This document shows, one piece after another, positions 11,671 to 21,593 of a DNA stretch of 31,329 nucleotides. The stretch spans positions 1-31,329 of the forward strand of contig WTXI01000387.1 of assembly GCA_022376515.1 (NCBI GenBank), read 5' to 3'. The number at the start of each line of letters is the position of its first letter. The stretch's first letter is position 1. The translations under genes and the position numbers were made by a program. The notes under the pieces are model-generated. The model did no database searches and was not told the DNA's origin. It saw only the letters and a program-made list of their open reading frames with translations. This DNA comes from Lactifluus volemus. Taxonomy: Eukaryota > Basidiomycota > Agaricomycetes > Russulales > Russulaceae.

Positions 11671-12109
11671 GACCAATCTCGCCCTGCCCTCTCATCGCCA
11701 GCTCTCCCAACCTCGTCACGTGTTGCGGGTGTCCACCTCTGTTGGTGCAACGCCATGCACAGGCTCCTGTGGTGGCGCGATGCTGACTCAGACTTTGTGT
11801 TGGCTCGAACAGTGCATAAATCCGTGGGCAGAGGAAACAGGAAAGGAAGAGGGGGAGTCACCAAGGTGGCAAAAGCGATCTTGCATGCATTGGGGTGGCG
11901 GCAGCGGTGGGGGTGATTCACAAAGCTATTGTACACACTCTGCAAAAGGACTCTTGGTCAGGAGAACAGTGGGCTGAGACAAGCACGCCCACCTGGACGA
12001 TGTACTCAATTGAAAATGTTGTCTCAAGGCATGTGTTTATCTATCATTTGGTCGTAAAAAAATCAGTAAGAGGCAAAGAGGAAAATATCGAGACAGGAAC
12101 GCTTCTCAC

Positions 12110-12723
12110 AGAGTCATAGTTGGCCTCGAAAAATCCTCGCAGGGCGTTGATGGCCTTTGGGTTGGTCGCAAAGCCACGGAAAAAGGAGACGAGATCTTGG
12201 TTGTGTGCGCTTTTTTGAACCATGTCAAACATCCGTGCCTGCAGCATTGGGTCCGTAGCGCTAAGTCAGACTGCAGCTTATGAATTCATGTTACCTCCGG
12301 CTGTCCTATGAAAGAAGTGGACAAGAACGCGTACATAGCTGCGACCTTTATCGATGGCATCTTTGCCTCAAAGAGCTGTAGGATGGCATCGCATGCTTGG
12401 GCACCCGTGTGCTTGAAGTTTGTTAACATCCCAGAGTGGAATAACTGATGGCGACAACCATGCAGAAAGCGACACGCAAGAGGTCTACCAGGATAGCGGA
12501 GGTATTGCCAGCAAAGTACTTAGAAGCAATCGAGTAAAGCTTGAACAGTGCTGCGGACAAGGTTATCAGAGAAAGATCGTAAACCTCTAATCGGTTGGTA
12601 ACTTACGCTGCATCCCCAACTGTCGCAGCACCCGCAATAGCCAGTGTACGTAATGAGTTGTATCAGCGGTGCCACCCCCAAGTACTCGAGACCAAGTCTC
12701 CCAATGAGGGGCGAGCATAGAGC
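12110..12723 (-). pseudogene. M1-type aminopeptidase C-terminal fragment, decayed
   Basis: Four exon-like blocks on the minus strand resemble the C-terminal (ERAP1-C-like) helical domain of M1 zinc aminopeptidases. Block A, 12607-12723, contains GRLGLEY and LRTLAIAGAATVGDA. Block B/C, 12295-12550, contains ALFKLYSIASKYFAGN and later DAILQLFEAKMPSIKVAAM. Block D, 12110-12260, contains FFRGFATNPKAINAL and FFEANYDS. Splice signals (GTAACA, TTAG, GTGAGA) are still visible between blocks. Frameshifts break block A between LAP and LIG, after LEYLG, and before LRTLAI, and another breaks block B/C near 12465. The catalytic HEXXH domain is absent. Introns are retained, so the piece came from genomic DNA, not from an mRNA copy. 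It lies entirely inside the putative DNA transposon. Confidence 0.68.
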
Positions 12724-13479
12724 CTGCATCCGGATGGAACATGAGATGAAAGCTACACGATATCAGAGTCAGGTAATAAAATGGGCGCACCTGCGAAAAC
12801 CCAAACTAGACACAGGCGATGTTCTCCGTGGAGCGGTGGAGGAAAGAAAAAAAAAAAACAAGTTGAAGGCCCATGCTTGTCTGCTCGGGGACATCCCCAT
12901 AAGAAGCTGTCAGGGTGCAGGATGGAGTGAGTGCGTGTGCGTGCGATGGTGTGATATTCAATAACAAAAGGGCGGGGGAATCATCAGACTTCAGGATGCC
13001 TGACGTAGACCTGGCGCTGAGCCGAACATGGAACCGAAAGGTGAGGAGTGGGGCGCTGTGCCGAAACTGAGATTGAGCGAGGAGACATGGCAGGCAAGCA
13101 TTGCGGCGGGGGGAAAACCGTCAGTAAAATTTTACAAGTCGCTCTCCGCTTCAAGTTGAAAATAGGTGCACGTGATGCACTATTTGCATCTGTTTTGTTG
13201 TGTTTGCTTGTTGTGCGTTGGTTGATTTCTCACAACGCGGCCTCTTTTTTCGTCTTCACTCCTCTCCCACCTACTCCCACAAGCAAATAAAAGGTGTGTG
13301 TCCCTTCTCAAAATTGTTGGTTTTTGTCAATGGTAATAAACTCAGAGTTTCTGACAGTGATGAAGTGGGCATTCATGGCCATGACACACCCAGTGCTGCC
13401 AGGACATCCTCCGTCAAAGTACTAACACAATTGCATTTGGTAAGTGTCGTTTTTCTATACGGGCAGACATGTTGATATT

Positions 13480-14110
13480 GCCTGGCAGGATATGCGATAT
13501 TCCTGAGGTTGGTGTTTTCTCCATTTTTCCTTCTTTTTACCACCAGTGCTGAGTTGAATGTATGCATGACGATAGTATCGTCACAAATATGAATAGCATG
13601 CTGGTGTGCAAGATGGGTATCAAATTGAAGAACATCTACAATATTCGTGGTGCGTCTGTCTTTTTTGAATCCCCGGACTTTGAGCTCAACCTGACTTGCT
13701 AATATTTTGCCTATCGTTCTAAGCTCTGTGATTAACAATCCCACCGTGTAACCATTTATTGATGCCGTTTGCACGTATCTTCTGAATCCCACGGATCTTG
13801 ATGTTGTGTCCCATCTATGATACGGTGTCCCAGTTTAGCTCGTTCTGGCCCTGGCGGTGCTCGTCGCCCTTGGTTTAAGCTTGTGGAGAGGGGGTTTGGG
13901 CAGCTCACGTATAGGTAGGTGTACGAGGGTAACTTGAAAATGGGTCAGTCTATCTTTCACGCGGAATGACGAGGATGGCGGTGCGTGGTAGGCAACCCCT
14001 GGACTCAAGATGAAAGCTCCCATGTCTTTTTCAACCATGTCACAATATTTGAAGGTGGTCCGTCTTCCGTTCAATGCTGGACTGTACTCACCAAACCTCT
14101 CACATCGACG
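13480..14110 (-). pseudogene. Unidentified gene-like piece inside the transposon
   Basis: Two protein-like blocks on the minus strand that I do not recognise. The first, about 13905-14110, reads through NGRRTTFKYCDMVEKDMGAF and ends near LVHLPI before a GTGAGC donor. The second, about 13490-13820, contains LRTIGKILASQVELKVRGF and VDVLQFDTHLAHQHAIHI. A TATATAAG sequence lies on the same strand at about 14186-14193. Composition and a plausible splice between the blocks suggest former coding sequence, but no clear ATG-initiated open frame exists. It could be part of a host gene captured by the element or a piece of an unfamiliar transposon protein. Confidence 0.35.
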
Positions 14111-14609
14111 ATTCGACAGACGAGTGCATCGTCGGGGCAGCGGCTGCAGACGTTCTAGGCGATGTCGGAATATCGAGCCTGGCGCTCTTATATATGGAAC
14201 AGACCGGCTTTCTTTTCATGGCATCTTTCCTTTCCCCCCACTCTTTCCGTTACTATTTACTCCTTGTACAGAAGCTAAGCCCGACATTTTCGGACCATGG
14301 ATCAACTCAGTGAGTGTCTGTAGCCTTGTCAGTGTTCGTGTTCGCTGTGCTCACATTTTTGCTCACTGATATTCTATATCACCCAATCACTGTTGCGGGT
14401 TGCGTGCCATGGTGTTCTCGCGCTCTTCGTGCAGCTGATCGCATGGTTAGTGTCCACATTGGCATCATGTGATCACATAATTTGTGTATGGTATGCTGCG
14501 ACAGTAGAATGTATTGTGGTGCTGTGTGCATGTCGTTCTATATACTTTTTGTTGTTGAAATAGCCTCAAATATAATTTTTGTTTTATCTGGTTTCTTCTG
14601 TTTGTGTGA

Positions 14610-14820
14610 ATTAGTACTAAGCTAAGTGTAAAACTAGTGCTAGGTGTGATACTAGCCCTAGGTGCAAAACTAGCCCTAGGGCACGAAACTAGAGCCAGAT
14701 GCAATACTGGCACACCTAGAGCCAGTGTTGCGTGTACTGGCCTCGGCAAGTCTGCTGGGCCTAGGTGCCAAACTTGGCAACTAGACGTGACTAGGTGACC
14801 TAGTCTAGTAACGCCAGTCA
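14610..14820. repeat. Right subterminal CTAG array
   Basis: About 13 CTAG words in 210 bp, several as a near-tandem unit of the form AACTAG.CCTAGG (14630-14690). It mirrors the array inside the left end. Confidence 0.75.
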
Positions 14821-14823
14821 CAA

Positions 14824-14838
14824 ATCATTTTGCTGATG
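14824..14838 (-). repeat. Right terminal inverted repeat
   Basis: ATCATTTTGCTGATG, the exact reverse complement of 11496-11510, followed by TA. Confidence 0.8.
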
Positions 14839-14840
14839 TA

Positions 14841-15884
14841 TCCCAAAGCGAGAAAGTCATGCTTCAAGTTGACGTCAAAGCGTAAATGGTCCCTATTACA
14901 AGGTCCCTTGTCAACGCAAAGAACCATACGCGTGTTGTGTCAATTCATCTGTGGCCCTATTGTCAGGTATTGGCGGAGCTTACGTTTTTCGATAAAAAAT
15001 GCTCTGTCAAAGGTAGGCGATTCGAAAATTTGAAATACAGCATTACCGTTGCATGTGCGCCTCGGCATACGTTCGAAGGCGCACGGGTGGGTTCGAAAGT
15101 AAATTATGGGAGAAGAGTGCCTAGTATTGTTCTTCTTTCTACGGTGACTGTAGTTGAGCGTATAGTATGGGTGTTTGTTAAGGAAAAGCTCAAACTATTC
15201 AGACATGAGGAGTGTGTGACTCTAACAGAGCCCGAGGCGTACAGATATGAACGTGGCGTACAACGTGATTGCAAGGCCAGCCGCACAGCTGGCCTTACAC
15301 CAGCCCGACACAGACTCGGACAAGGGTAAGGAGCATGACATACACAAAGTTGTGACGTCATACGAAGCCTAGCGCCCGAACTCCCTGACAAAGGCACTCA
15401 CCAGGCGGGTCTGTACTCAGAACATTTTAGGCTGGTGGAATAATCGGCTGCTGGTACAGTAAGTTTGCTAGGGTCGCCTCTGCTGTTGTCTTGTGAAAAT
15501 AAATCAAGTGAGAGTTCTGACAAGTCATTTTCGCACGCCCAAGAGACTCAGCATGAACGAACAACGTAACTCAAATCGAGATTCAGCGACACGACTGACC
15601 TATTTACCAACAACATTAGTAGTTCAAAGTTGGCGACTGAAGCCACGACAGGCCTTGTAAGCATAGTGAACAGAGTAACAACAGTCTATCTGTGATCGGC
15701 CTCTGTGGGTTGGCACTCCGACGCAGCATACAATTAGTTTTCTGTTTACCAAATCAATTCCGCACGGCCGGGAGCAACCTCTATCAAAAATGTCGCGGCG
15801 ATGGCGAACTGTAGGAGACCATGGGAAGCCACTACCAAACATACTCATAACCCGATTAAGCATTGATGGAAACTGAGGACGCAC
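14841..15884. other. Intergenic stretch, no gene recognised
   Basis: A 147-codon plus-strand open frame (14886-15329) has no recognisable motif and no splice context, and I treat it as chance. A 9-bp perfect inverted repeat (AAGGCCAGC with a 6-nt loop) lies near 15270-15293. Confidence 0.45.
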
Positions 15885-16053
15885 TAAAATGCCCATGTAG
15901 TACCCAACCTCGCGGTCACCACCATCTACAATTAAAAGTTCGCCAATCAACTGGAGCCAACGTTTTCAACACACTGCAAATGTATCTTGAATCAGAGCAC
16001 AGGGATTACCTGATCGACATAGGGACTCAGAATTAAAAGTTATGATTTCGGCG
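15885..16053 (-). pseudogene. Relic of a second MFS transporter gene
   Basis: The minus-strand block 15885-15950 encodes LIGELLIVDGGDREVGYYMG, matching exon 2 of the intact MFS gene (LVRELPIVGGDVRKVGYYTG) in sequence, phase and exact length (66 nt). It is followed by a GTGCGT donor. Upstream, after a 59-bp intron ending in CTCCAG, the end of exon 1 survives as AEIITFNS ... PYVDQ, with a one-base shift between the parts. This corresponds to AEAILSFSITPYINE in the intact gene. I could not find exon 3 or later. It is therefore a truncated, frameshifted tandem paralogue of the gene at 7624-9417, now separated from it by two transposon insertions. Confidence 0.72.
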
Positions 16054-16473
16054 AGCCGTACTTACAGGATACTGAGACCTTGAGGCGCGGTTGATAGTAT
16101 TGTCAGTCTGGAGAAGGGTGGACATCTCCTTCGGATATTGTAGACATGTAGACATATTCCAAGTCAACAACGAAAAATCAGTCTTTGGACCACGTGAGGC
16201 CGCGATCACGGGGTGCCCGGGGGGCAGCGATATCTAAACTCCGATATCCCCCTCATTGGCATAACTTTCGAAGCAGTTAGCAGGGCCCTGCATGAGCACC
16301 TTGACCTTTTCCCGCTGTATCCATTACACATCCCCCACGATGCGTGCCGTCAAATCAGTATTGGATTAAGTACTACAAGAAAAGAAAGAAACCCTCTAAG
16401 TCCGTCGCGCTACTGCTACTCCTCAGCCTGTTCTGCGTCGGCCTCAACACGCGCCCAACCTTTTACCTTTTCT
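16054..16473. other. Intergenic stretch downstream of the first F-box gene
   Basis: No supported gene. A 98-codon plus-strand open frame (16213-16509) runs into the F-box gene's stop region and has no recognisable domain. Confidence 0.45.
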
Positions 16474-17989
16474 TCATGTTTTCCTATTAGGGTAAAACTC
16501 CTTCCATGACACATCTACAGGTCGTCCCGCTTGTTTGCGTGAAGCAACAAATGGCTCCAAGGCCTTCCATGCAGATACGCGTTCGACTTGAGCTGTCACA
16601 GAACACAGTTCCCAACGCAGCTCAATTTTTTCCAACGCGGGTAAAAGCTCCGGGTAATGTCCAGGTGGGAGTGTGTCTTTAATGCCAGACACGAGTCTGG
16701 GGTGTAGCTGGAGGATCTTCACGCTGATGAATAGCGAAAGGAAGCTGCTCCAAGGAATAGGACCTCGTCGCCTTTCATCGTAGTCGACATGCCTTGAAGG
16801 AAGCGTAAGGAGGAGCCCTTCCACAGTAGAAACCTTCGCAGAAAGCGCGCCAATTATCTTCATTATCAATCGAGGATCATCTTCCAAGTCCAGAATGAAT
16901 GCTCGTTGGGGGGCATCAAGGGGTTGAGAATGTGGTAAGAACGAAAGGCGAAAAAAAATGTCTTTAAGAATCAGCTGGATGGCGGAAATTTTACCAACTT
17001 GGTTGATGAAGCGGGAGAGTCGTAAGGCGACCATGGGGGTTGTATGTGTTACCCTAATACAGGTATCCTGGAGCGATGGGATAGCCAACCCGGCCACGAA
17101 AGCCTCGAAGAATCCTTCAGGACCAAAATAGTGGAAACCTGTCAGTTTCAAGGGTCGAACCTCGATTTCAGCAGTAGAGTCTGTTGGTACATCGATAGGA
17201 TCGTTGAATCCCTCCACGTATAGCTGAAAACGGCAAAGACGTTGAAGGCCTTGCAGATAGGCTATTAGCGATGTTGGCGATAGGCTGGAATGAAACTCGA
17301 TCTTGAGGCTCAAAGAAAGCTCGACCAGGCTTGTTGCAATTGACGATAAGTGAGACAGGGATACTTGACAGGTTGGTCCCAGTTTGAGTATTCGCAGATT
17401 CGGAGCAGAACCCCTCAGGAATCTGGAAGGAAGTACCAATGGACCCGACTCGTTCGAGTCATGAATCTCGAGGCTTTCCAGCACAGGGAAAAATCCCGTC
17501 ATCACCCTGAGAAATTTTTCCAAGCGGGCAGCCTCCCCCCTAAAGGTGATCCCGCGCACGCGATCGCGGCATCGTATTGCAGTAATCAGATAATTCATGT
17601 CGCTGGAAGTTGGAGCGCCCTTGTCGTAGTGGATGACAATCGGTAAAGGTGAAAGACGCTTCAACACAGCCTTCATTGGCCTGTCCAGTGTCAACACGAG
17701 TTCGACATCCAGTCGGGAGTGCGACAAGAGCAGGATCTGGCGCCATCTTCGACAGACATGTGTGAGCCTGAACCACCCGTACTTTGAGTTCCAGAACACT
17801 TTGTAATTGGAGAAGCATTTGAAGTGTTGTCGATATAAGTCAAATATCTCCAAGAGAACCTCCGCGGGCAGGTTATCTATCGTCAACTGCGGCGACGATC
17901 CACCCACTGTTATTTTGACTTTGCTGGAGAATCAGCAAAGAGTGATAGTTGCGGGCCAAGTTGCAAAGCATACCATCGTTCTGGAACAT
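16474..17989 (-). CDS. F-box domain protein (tandem copy 1)
   Basis: Likely substrate-recognition adaptor of an SCF ubiquitin ligase, binding Skp1 through the F-box; target unknown. The large exon 16474-17906 has no ATG near its 5' end. A canonical 67-bp intron (17907-17973, GTATGC...AACAG) joins it to a 16-nt first exon, 17974-17989, that starts MFQND. The total is 483 codons. The F-box lies at about residues 15-60: IDNLPAEVLLEIFDLY, then WFRLTHVCRRWRQILLLS. The rest has irregular leucine-rich spacing (for example NLRILKLG and LVELSLSL), as in fungal F-box/LRR proteins. Gene order, intron phase and much of the sequence are shared with the next gene, so the two are tandem duplicates. No lesion is seen. 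Confidence 0.9.
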
Positions 17990-18589
17990 CGCAAGAGGTA
18001 GCTTGCATGAAAGACTCGGAATTGAGCTTGCCAAGGCTAGTACAGTACAGTAACTTAGGGGAAGCCCAAAGGCCAACCCTTTCCACGATCACGCGAGCAT
18101 GCCCCTGAACAACGTGCGTGTTGACAGATGTTGGCCAAGCCTCTTCGTGTATGATAACTCAACGCTATGTAAGCCGACGCTACAACTATAACGAATTTTT
18201 GAACATAGAAATACCATAAGCAATTAGCTCTCTCCTCAAGAGGAAGAAAATAGAAGATGTTAAATGTTAAGTGTCTAGACACGGTATAAGAGGCAGCCAC
18301 GTGGTCCAGGGGTGAGGAAGAATGGAGAGACGGGGACGCAGGTGTAATTGTACCGGAAAAACAAGGATAACTCGGAGGTGATATAAAACGAAACGGGAAA
18401 CTAAGAGACACGAGTCCGTGCCCAAGGCGCGGGGATGTCTTGGCCAAGGTGGCGTTCGAACGTGGGATGGGTGGGGAGAGTCCTTCAGGCGATATTTGCT
18501 TGTCGGACTGGGCCGCGGCCGCATCAGCCTCGACAGGCACTCAGTTTTGAGCGTGGGCGTCACATAAAATACCCTCGATTTGGTAGTTT
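17990..18589. other. Intergenic region between the F-box genes
   Basis: About 600 bp with no supported gene. It must contain the promoter of copy 1 and the 3' end of copy 2. Open frames here are short and unrecognised. Confidence 0.5.
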
Positions 18590-20141
18590 TCACGATTGGT
18601 AGGAGAACACCTTCCATGACACCGTCACAGAGCGTCCTGCTTGTTGGCGTGAAGCAACGAAAGGCTGGAAGGCATTGACCATGGATGCCCGGGCCGATTC
18701 GGCCAATTCGTTGGGATCTAAAATATATCCCCAACATGGTTTGAGTAGCTCGATTCCTTCCAGTACAGGTAAAATGTCCGGGCCATGACCAGGTAGGAGA
18801 GAATGTGCAACGTCAGGAACTAGCTTGGGGTGTACCGTGAGGGTCTTCACGCTGCAGAATGGCAAAAAGAAGCTGTCCCATGGAATAGGATACTCAGGGA
18901 GTTGGCTTAGGCGGAATTTACTTGGAAAAAACCTAAGCAGGAGCACTTCGACAGTGGAAAGCCTCGCAGAAAATGCGACAATTATTTTCATTAAGTCATG
19001 GTGAGGGTGACGATTTATATCTAAAATGAAATTCGGTTTGGAGGTGTCAAGGAGTGGGGAATCCGTCAGCAACGAAAGGGAAATGGAATTCTCTCGATCG
19101 ATAAGTTGGGCGGTAGAAAATTGCCCATGGGCTCCGTTCAGGAAGCGGGTGAGGTGTAAAATCATGGAAGGGGTGGTATGAGTTATTACGATGTGGATGT
19201 CCTCAAGGGATGGCGCTGCCAACCTAGCAATAAGAGCTTCAAAGAATTCTTCATCACCAGAATAGCGGAATCTTGTCAACTTTGAGAGCGAAACCATACT
19301 GTCCGTCACATTGGAGTCTGTCGGGATATCGATAGGATCGTGGATACGCGCCACGTTTAGCTGAAAACTGCGTAGACAGGGAAGGCTTTGCAGATGGGCC
19401 AGTAGCGATATCGGCGATCGGCCGGAGTGATAATCGAAACTCAAAGAAAGCTCGACCAGACCCGTTGCAAGGGGTAATATGCGAGACAAGGATTCTTGAT
19501 AAACTGGTTTCAATTCGAGTATTTTCAGATTCGGGGCGGAACCCCCAAGAAATCTGGAAGGAATCTTCAAGGAACAACCATATTTTCCGTGATGGATTTG
19601 AAGGCTTTCCATTACGGGGAAAAAGCCTGTCATAACCCCGAAAAATTTGGCCAAGCGGTCGCCTCCCCCTCTAAAGGCGATCCCACGCACACGATCGCGG
19701 CATCGAATTGCAGCAATCATATAATTCATGTCATTTGCAGTTGGAGCACCCTTGGGGTAGTGGACAACAATTGGCAAGGGTGAAAGACATTTCAACACGG
19801 CCCTCATCGGAGTGTCCAGTGTTAACACGAGGTTGACATCTAATCGGGAGGACGACAGGAGGACGATTTGGCGCCATCTTTGACAGACTTGCGCAAGCTT
19901 GAACCATCCGGACGTTGAGTTCCAACACAGTTTATAATGGGGGGCATATTCGAACAGCAGTCGATAGGAATCAAATATCTCCAAGAGAACCTCCACGGCC
20001 AAATGATGTATAGTCAATTGCTGCGGCAGTTCACCGGCACTGTTACTCTGGCTCTCAAAAATTTAGCGAAGAAAGCTATTGGTGTAGGCTGAGGCGCTAA
20101 GCTTACCATCTCTTAAGGATAGTATCCTGAGTAAGTTCCAT
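18590..20141 (-). CDS. F-box domain protein (tandem copy 2)
   Basis: Paralogue of the gene at 16474-17989 with the same inferred SCF adaptor role. Exon 1 is 20107-20141 (MELTQDTILKR), joined across a 67-bp intron (20040-20106, GTAAGC...AACAG) to exon 2, 18590-20039, for 495 codons. The F-box follows at about residues 20-65: HHLAVEVLLEIFDSY, then WFKLAQVCQRWRQIVLLS. Similarity to copy 1 is strongest from there through LSPLPIV and MNY.I.AIRCRDRVRGI, then falls toward the C-terminus. Both copies end in a similar tail (PFVASR.QAGR...VSWK). No frame lesion is visible. Confidence 0.9.
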
Positions 20142-20929
20142 AAATATTGACGTACGGAGCGTGGACGCGAGGATACAAGTGGCAGAGATAGGAGTTCGTC
20201 GCGACGCGCCGCGACTTTGCCAAGTGGTGCCAAGTGGGTCCATAATCCTACGATCACGTGACCACGCGTCGACGAAGGGATTTCAAGTTATTCCGCCGTC
20301 CAACGAGCCGAGCTTTTTTTTCAAGCAATATAGACCCTTCACTCATTTTTGGGTAACACGTATGCCGGGCCAGAAAATGACAGAAAGCCTCAGTTTTCGC
20401 GTTTCCATCATATCCTGCAGATTCCGAAGTTGCTTTGGACGATGCCAGTGGGCAGTGGCCGATAAGGACGGACCAGGAAGTGCGAGTCATCTCTACAATA
20501 TAGATCGATGTGTTCGAGCAAACACAAAAATGTCACGGTGTACAAGCCATCATCGATCAGCCGACAGCCTTAGAAGAAAAATGAGCAGAACTCAGAGCGG
20601 TCAGCCAACTGGCACACACGTCAGCCGCACACCTCAGTCTGAGTTAGTCGAAAATTCGGGCGTCTAATTTTGTTCGTCCCATACCGAACCAGATAGACAA
20701 CTAGATTGCAATTTCAATGATTTTCAGTGAGTGGGGGATTCTACCAAGTTGATTGAAAACATCGTCACCGCTGTGCTCGGAACCAGCCTCACTTTCTTCC
20801 TTACACTTGTTCCCTTTCCTCCTTCCATCATCTGGCTTCTTCCCGTTGTCCCGAATGATCTAACAGCGGTCCCGGACTGTAGGTATATCTATGCCCCACC
20901 TTCTACTTCGCAACATCCTCTTCAAGGTC
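20142..20929. other. Intergenic stretch, no gene recognised
   Basis: A 168-codon plus-strand open frame at 20161-20667 is hydrophilic and unrecognised. A palindromic TCACGTGA lies near 20254, upstream of F-box copy 2, and could be a bHLH-type site, but it occurs by chance often enough that I give it little weight. Confidence 0.4.
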
Positions 20930-21170
20930 CCCTCAGCCACGGCAACCTTTTATGCGCGGCCCCGATGTCAGGGGCAGCCCATTTGCCGCACCAAGGAACT
21001 CGAGATGCATTCTTGCACCACGCTTTTGCTCGACTTCCTCCTTGAATTGTAGTAGTGCAGCCATCACGTCCGTGGATCCAACATCAATCACCAAGGGCAA
21101 GGTGCCATTTACTGCTTTTGCAAACCACTTTGTAGTTTCCCTATGCGCACGCGGTATACATGCATTCGCC
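20930..21170 (-). pseudogene. Amidohydrolase-like relic
   Basis: The minus-strand frame contains LPLVIDVGSTDVMAALLQF followed by KEEVEQKRGARMHLEFLGAA. This resembles the part of fungal amidohydrolase-family (metal-dependent hydrolase) proteins where a residue pair near VGS.DV precedes an LK.EVE..(R/G)..LH helix. After GAA the frame breaks, and a plausible continuation (AAPDIGAAHKR) lies in another frame. No start, metal-binding HxH motif or downstream exons can be found, so it is at most a short decayed fragment. The family assignment rests on one segment. Confidence 0.4.
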
Positions 21171-21593
21171 TGTGCGGGGCATAGACCGGCGCGAAAGGGG
21201 GGTGCCCTTATGGCCATTTGGTCTTGCACGAGGTTCCATTTAAGGCACACCTCCGCGGAGCGTTGTCGAAAATCCGATAAATGTTGGTTCAGTTAAGAAT
21301 GCACAAAGATGTGAGGTAGAAACGGTAATACCGGCGCGATAAGCGATGCCCTGGAGCGAGTCGGGCAACTTGATCCTTTTGTGAGTCTAATGAAATTTCA
21401 TCACGATTATGACGCTCGATGACATAGGGAAATGCACTCATTTTAAGTTGAGGAACTGGAATTCGACGCGTATAATGCATAATTCTACACCTGATCTGTA
21501 GCTGCAGTCATAAGGCGATTACAATATTCGTATTCGTTTTAGGTGATACATTTATCGAGTATGGCTCTGAATTTATACAACACAAATTAAACG
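21171..21593. other. Intergenic stretch, no gene recognised
   Basis: Nothing supported. It contains the 3' flank of the large GTPase/VWA gene that ends at 21594. Confidence 0.45.

Larger units (their letters stand above)
11496..14838. mobile_element. Putative DNA transposon with CTAG-rich ends and captured gene pieces
   Basis: CATCAGCAAAATGAT at 11496-11510 is exactly repeated in inverted orientation at 14824-14838. Both copies are bordered by TA (11494-11495 and 14839-14840), giving a 3,343-bp element with a TA target site. The TIR similarity extends imperfectly inward (ACTGG...CG...ACTAG). Each end then carries a dense array of CTAG words, about 11 in 11520-11670 and 13 in 14610-14820. I find no recognisable transposase. 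The interior holds an M1 aminopeptidase-like fragment and an unidentified gene-like piece, both on the minus strand, so this looks like a non-autonomous, gene-capturing element. The superfamily is unassigned; TA flanks fit Tc1/mariner-type insertion but the structure is not otherwise diagnostic. Confidence 0.72.

Noticed and set aside
15270..15293. 9-bp inverted repeat AAGGCCAGC / GCTGGCCTT
   Set aside because: An isolated short palindrome with no poly-U, promoter or gene context; no function can be argued.
14886..15329. 147-codon plus-strand open frame
   Set aside because: No motif, no splice context and no homologous neighbour; length alone is not enough here.
18440..18465. GTTCGAAC-like words resembling a tRNA T-arm
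   Set aside because: No matching acceptor stem or anticodon arm at tRNA spacing. I found no convincing tRNA or rRNA gene in the window.
20161..20667. 168-codon plus-strand open frame
   Set aside because: Hydrophilic but unrecognised, and it overlaps the 5' flank of F-box copy 2; probably chance.
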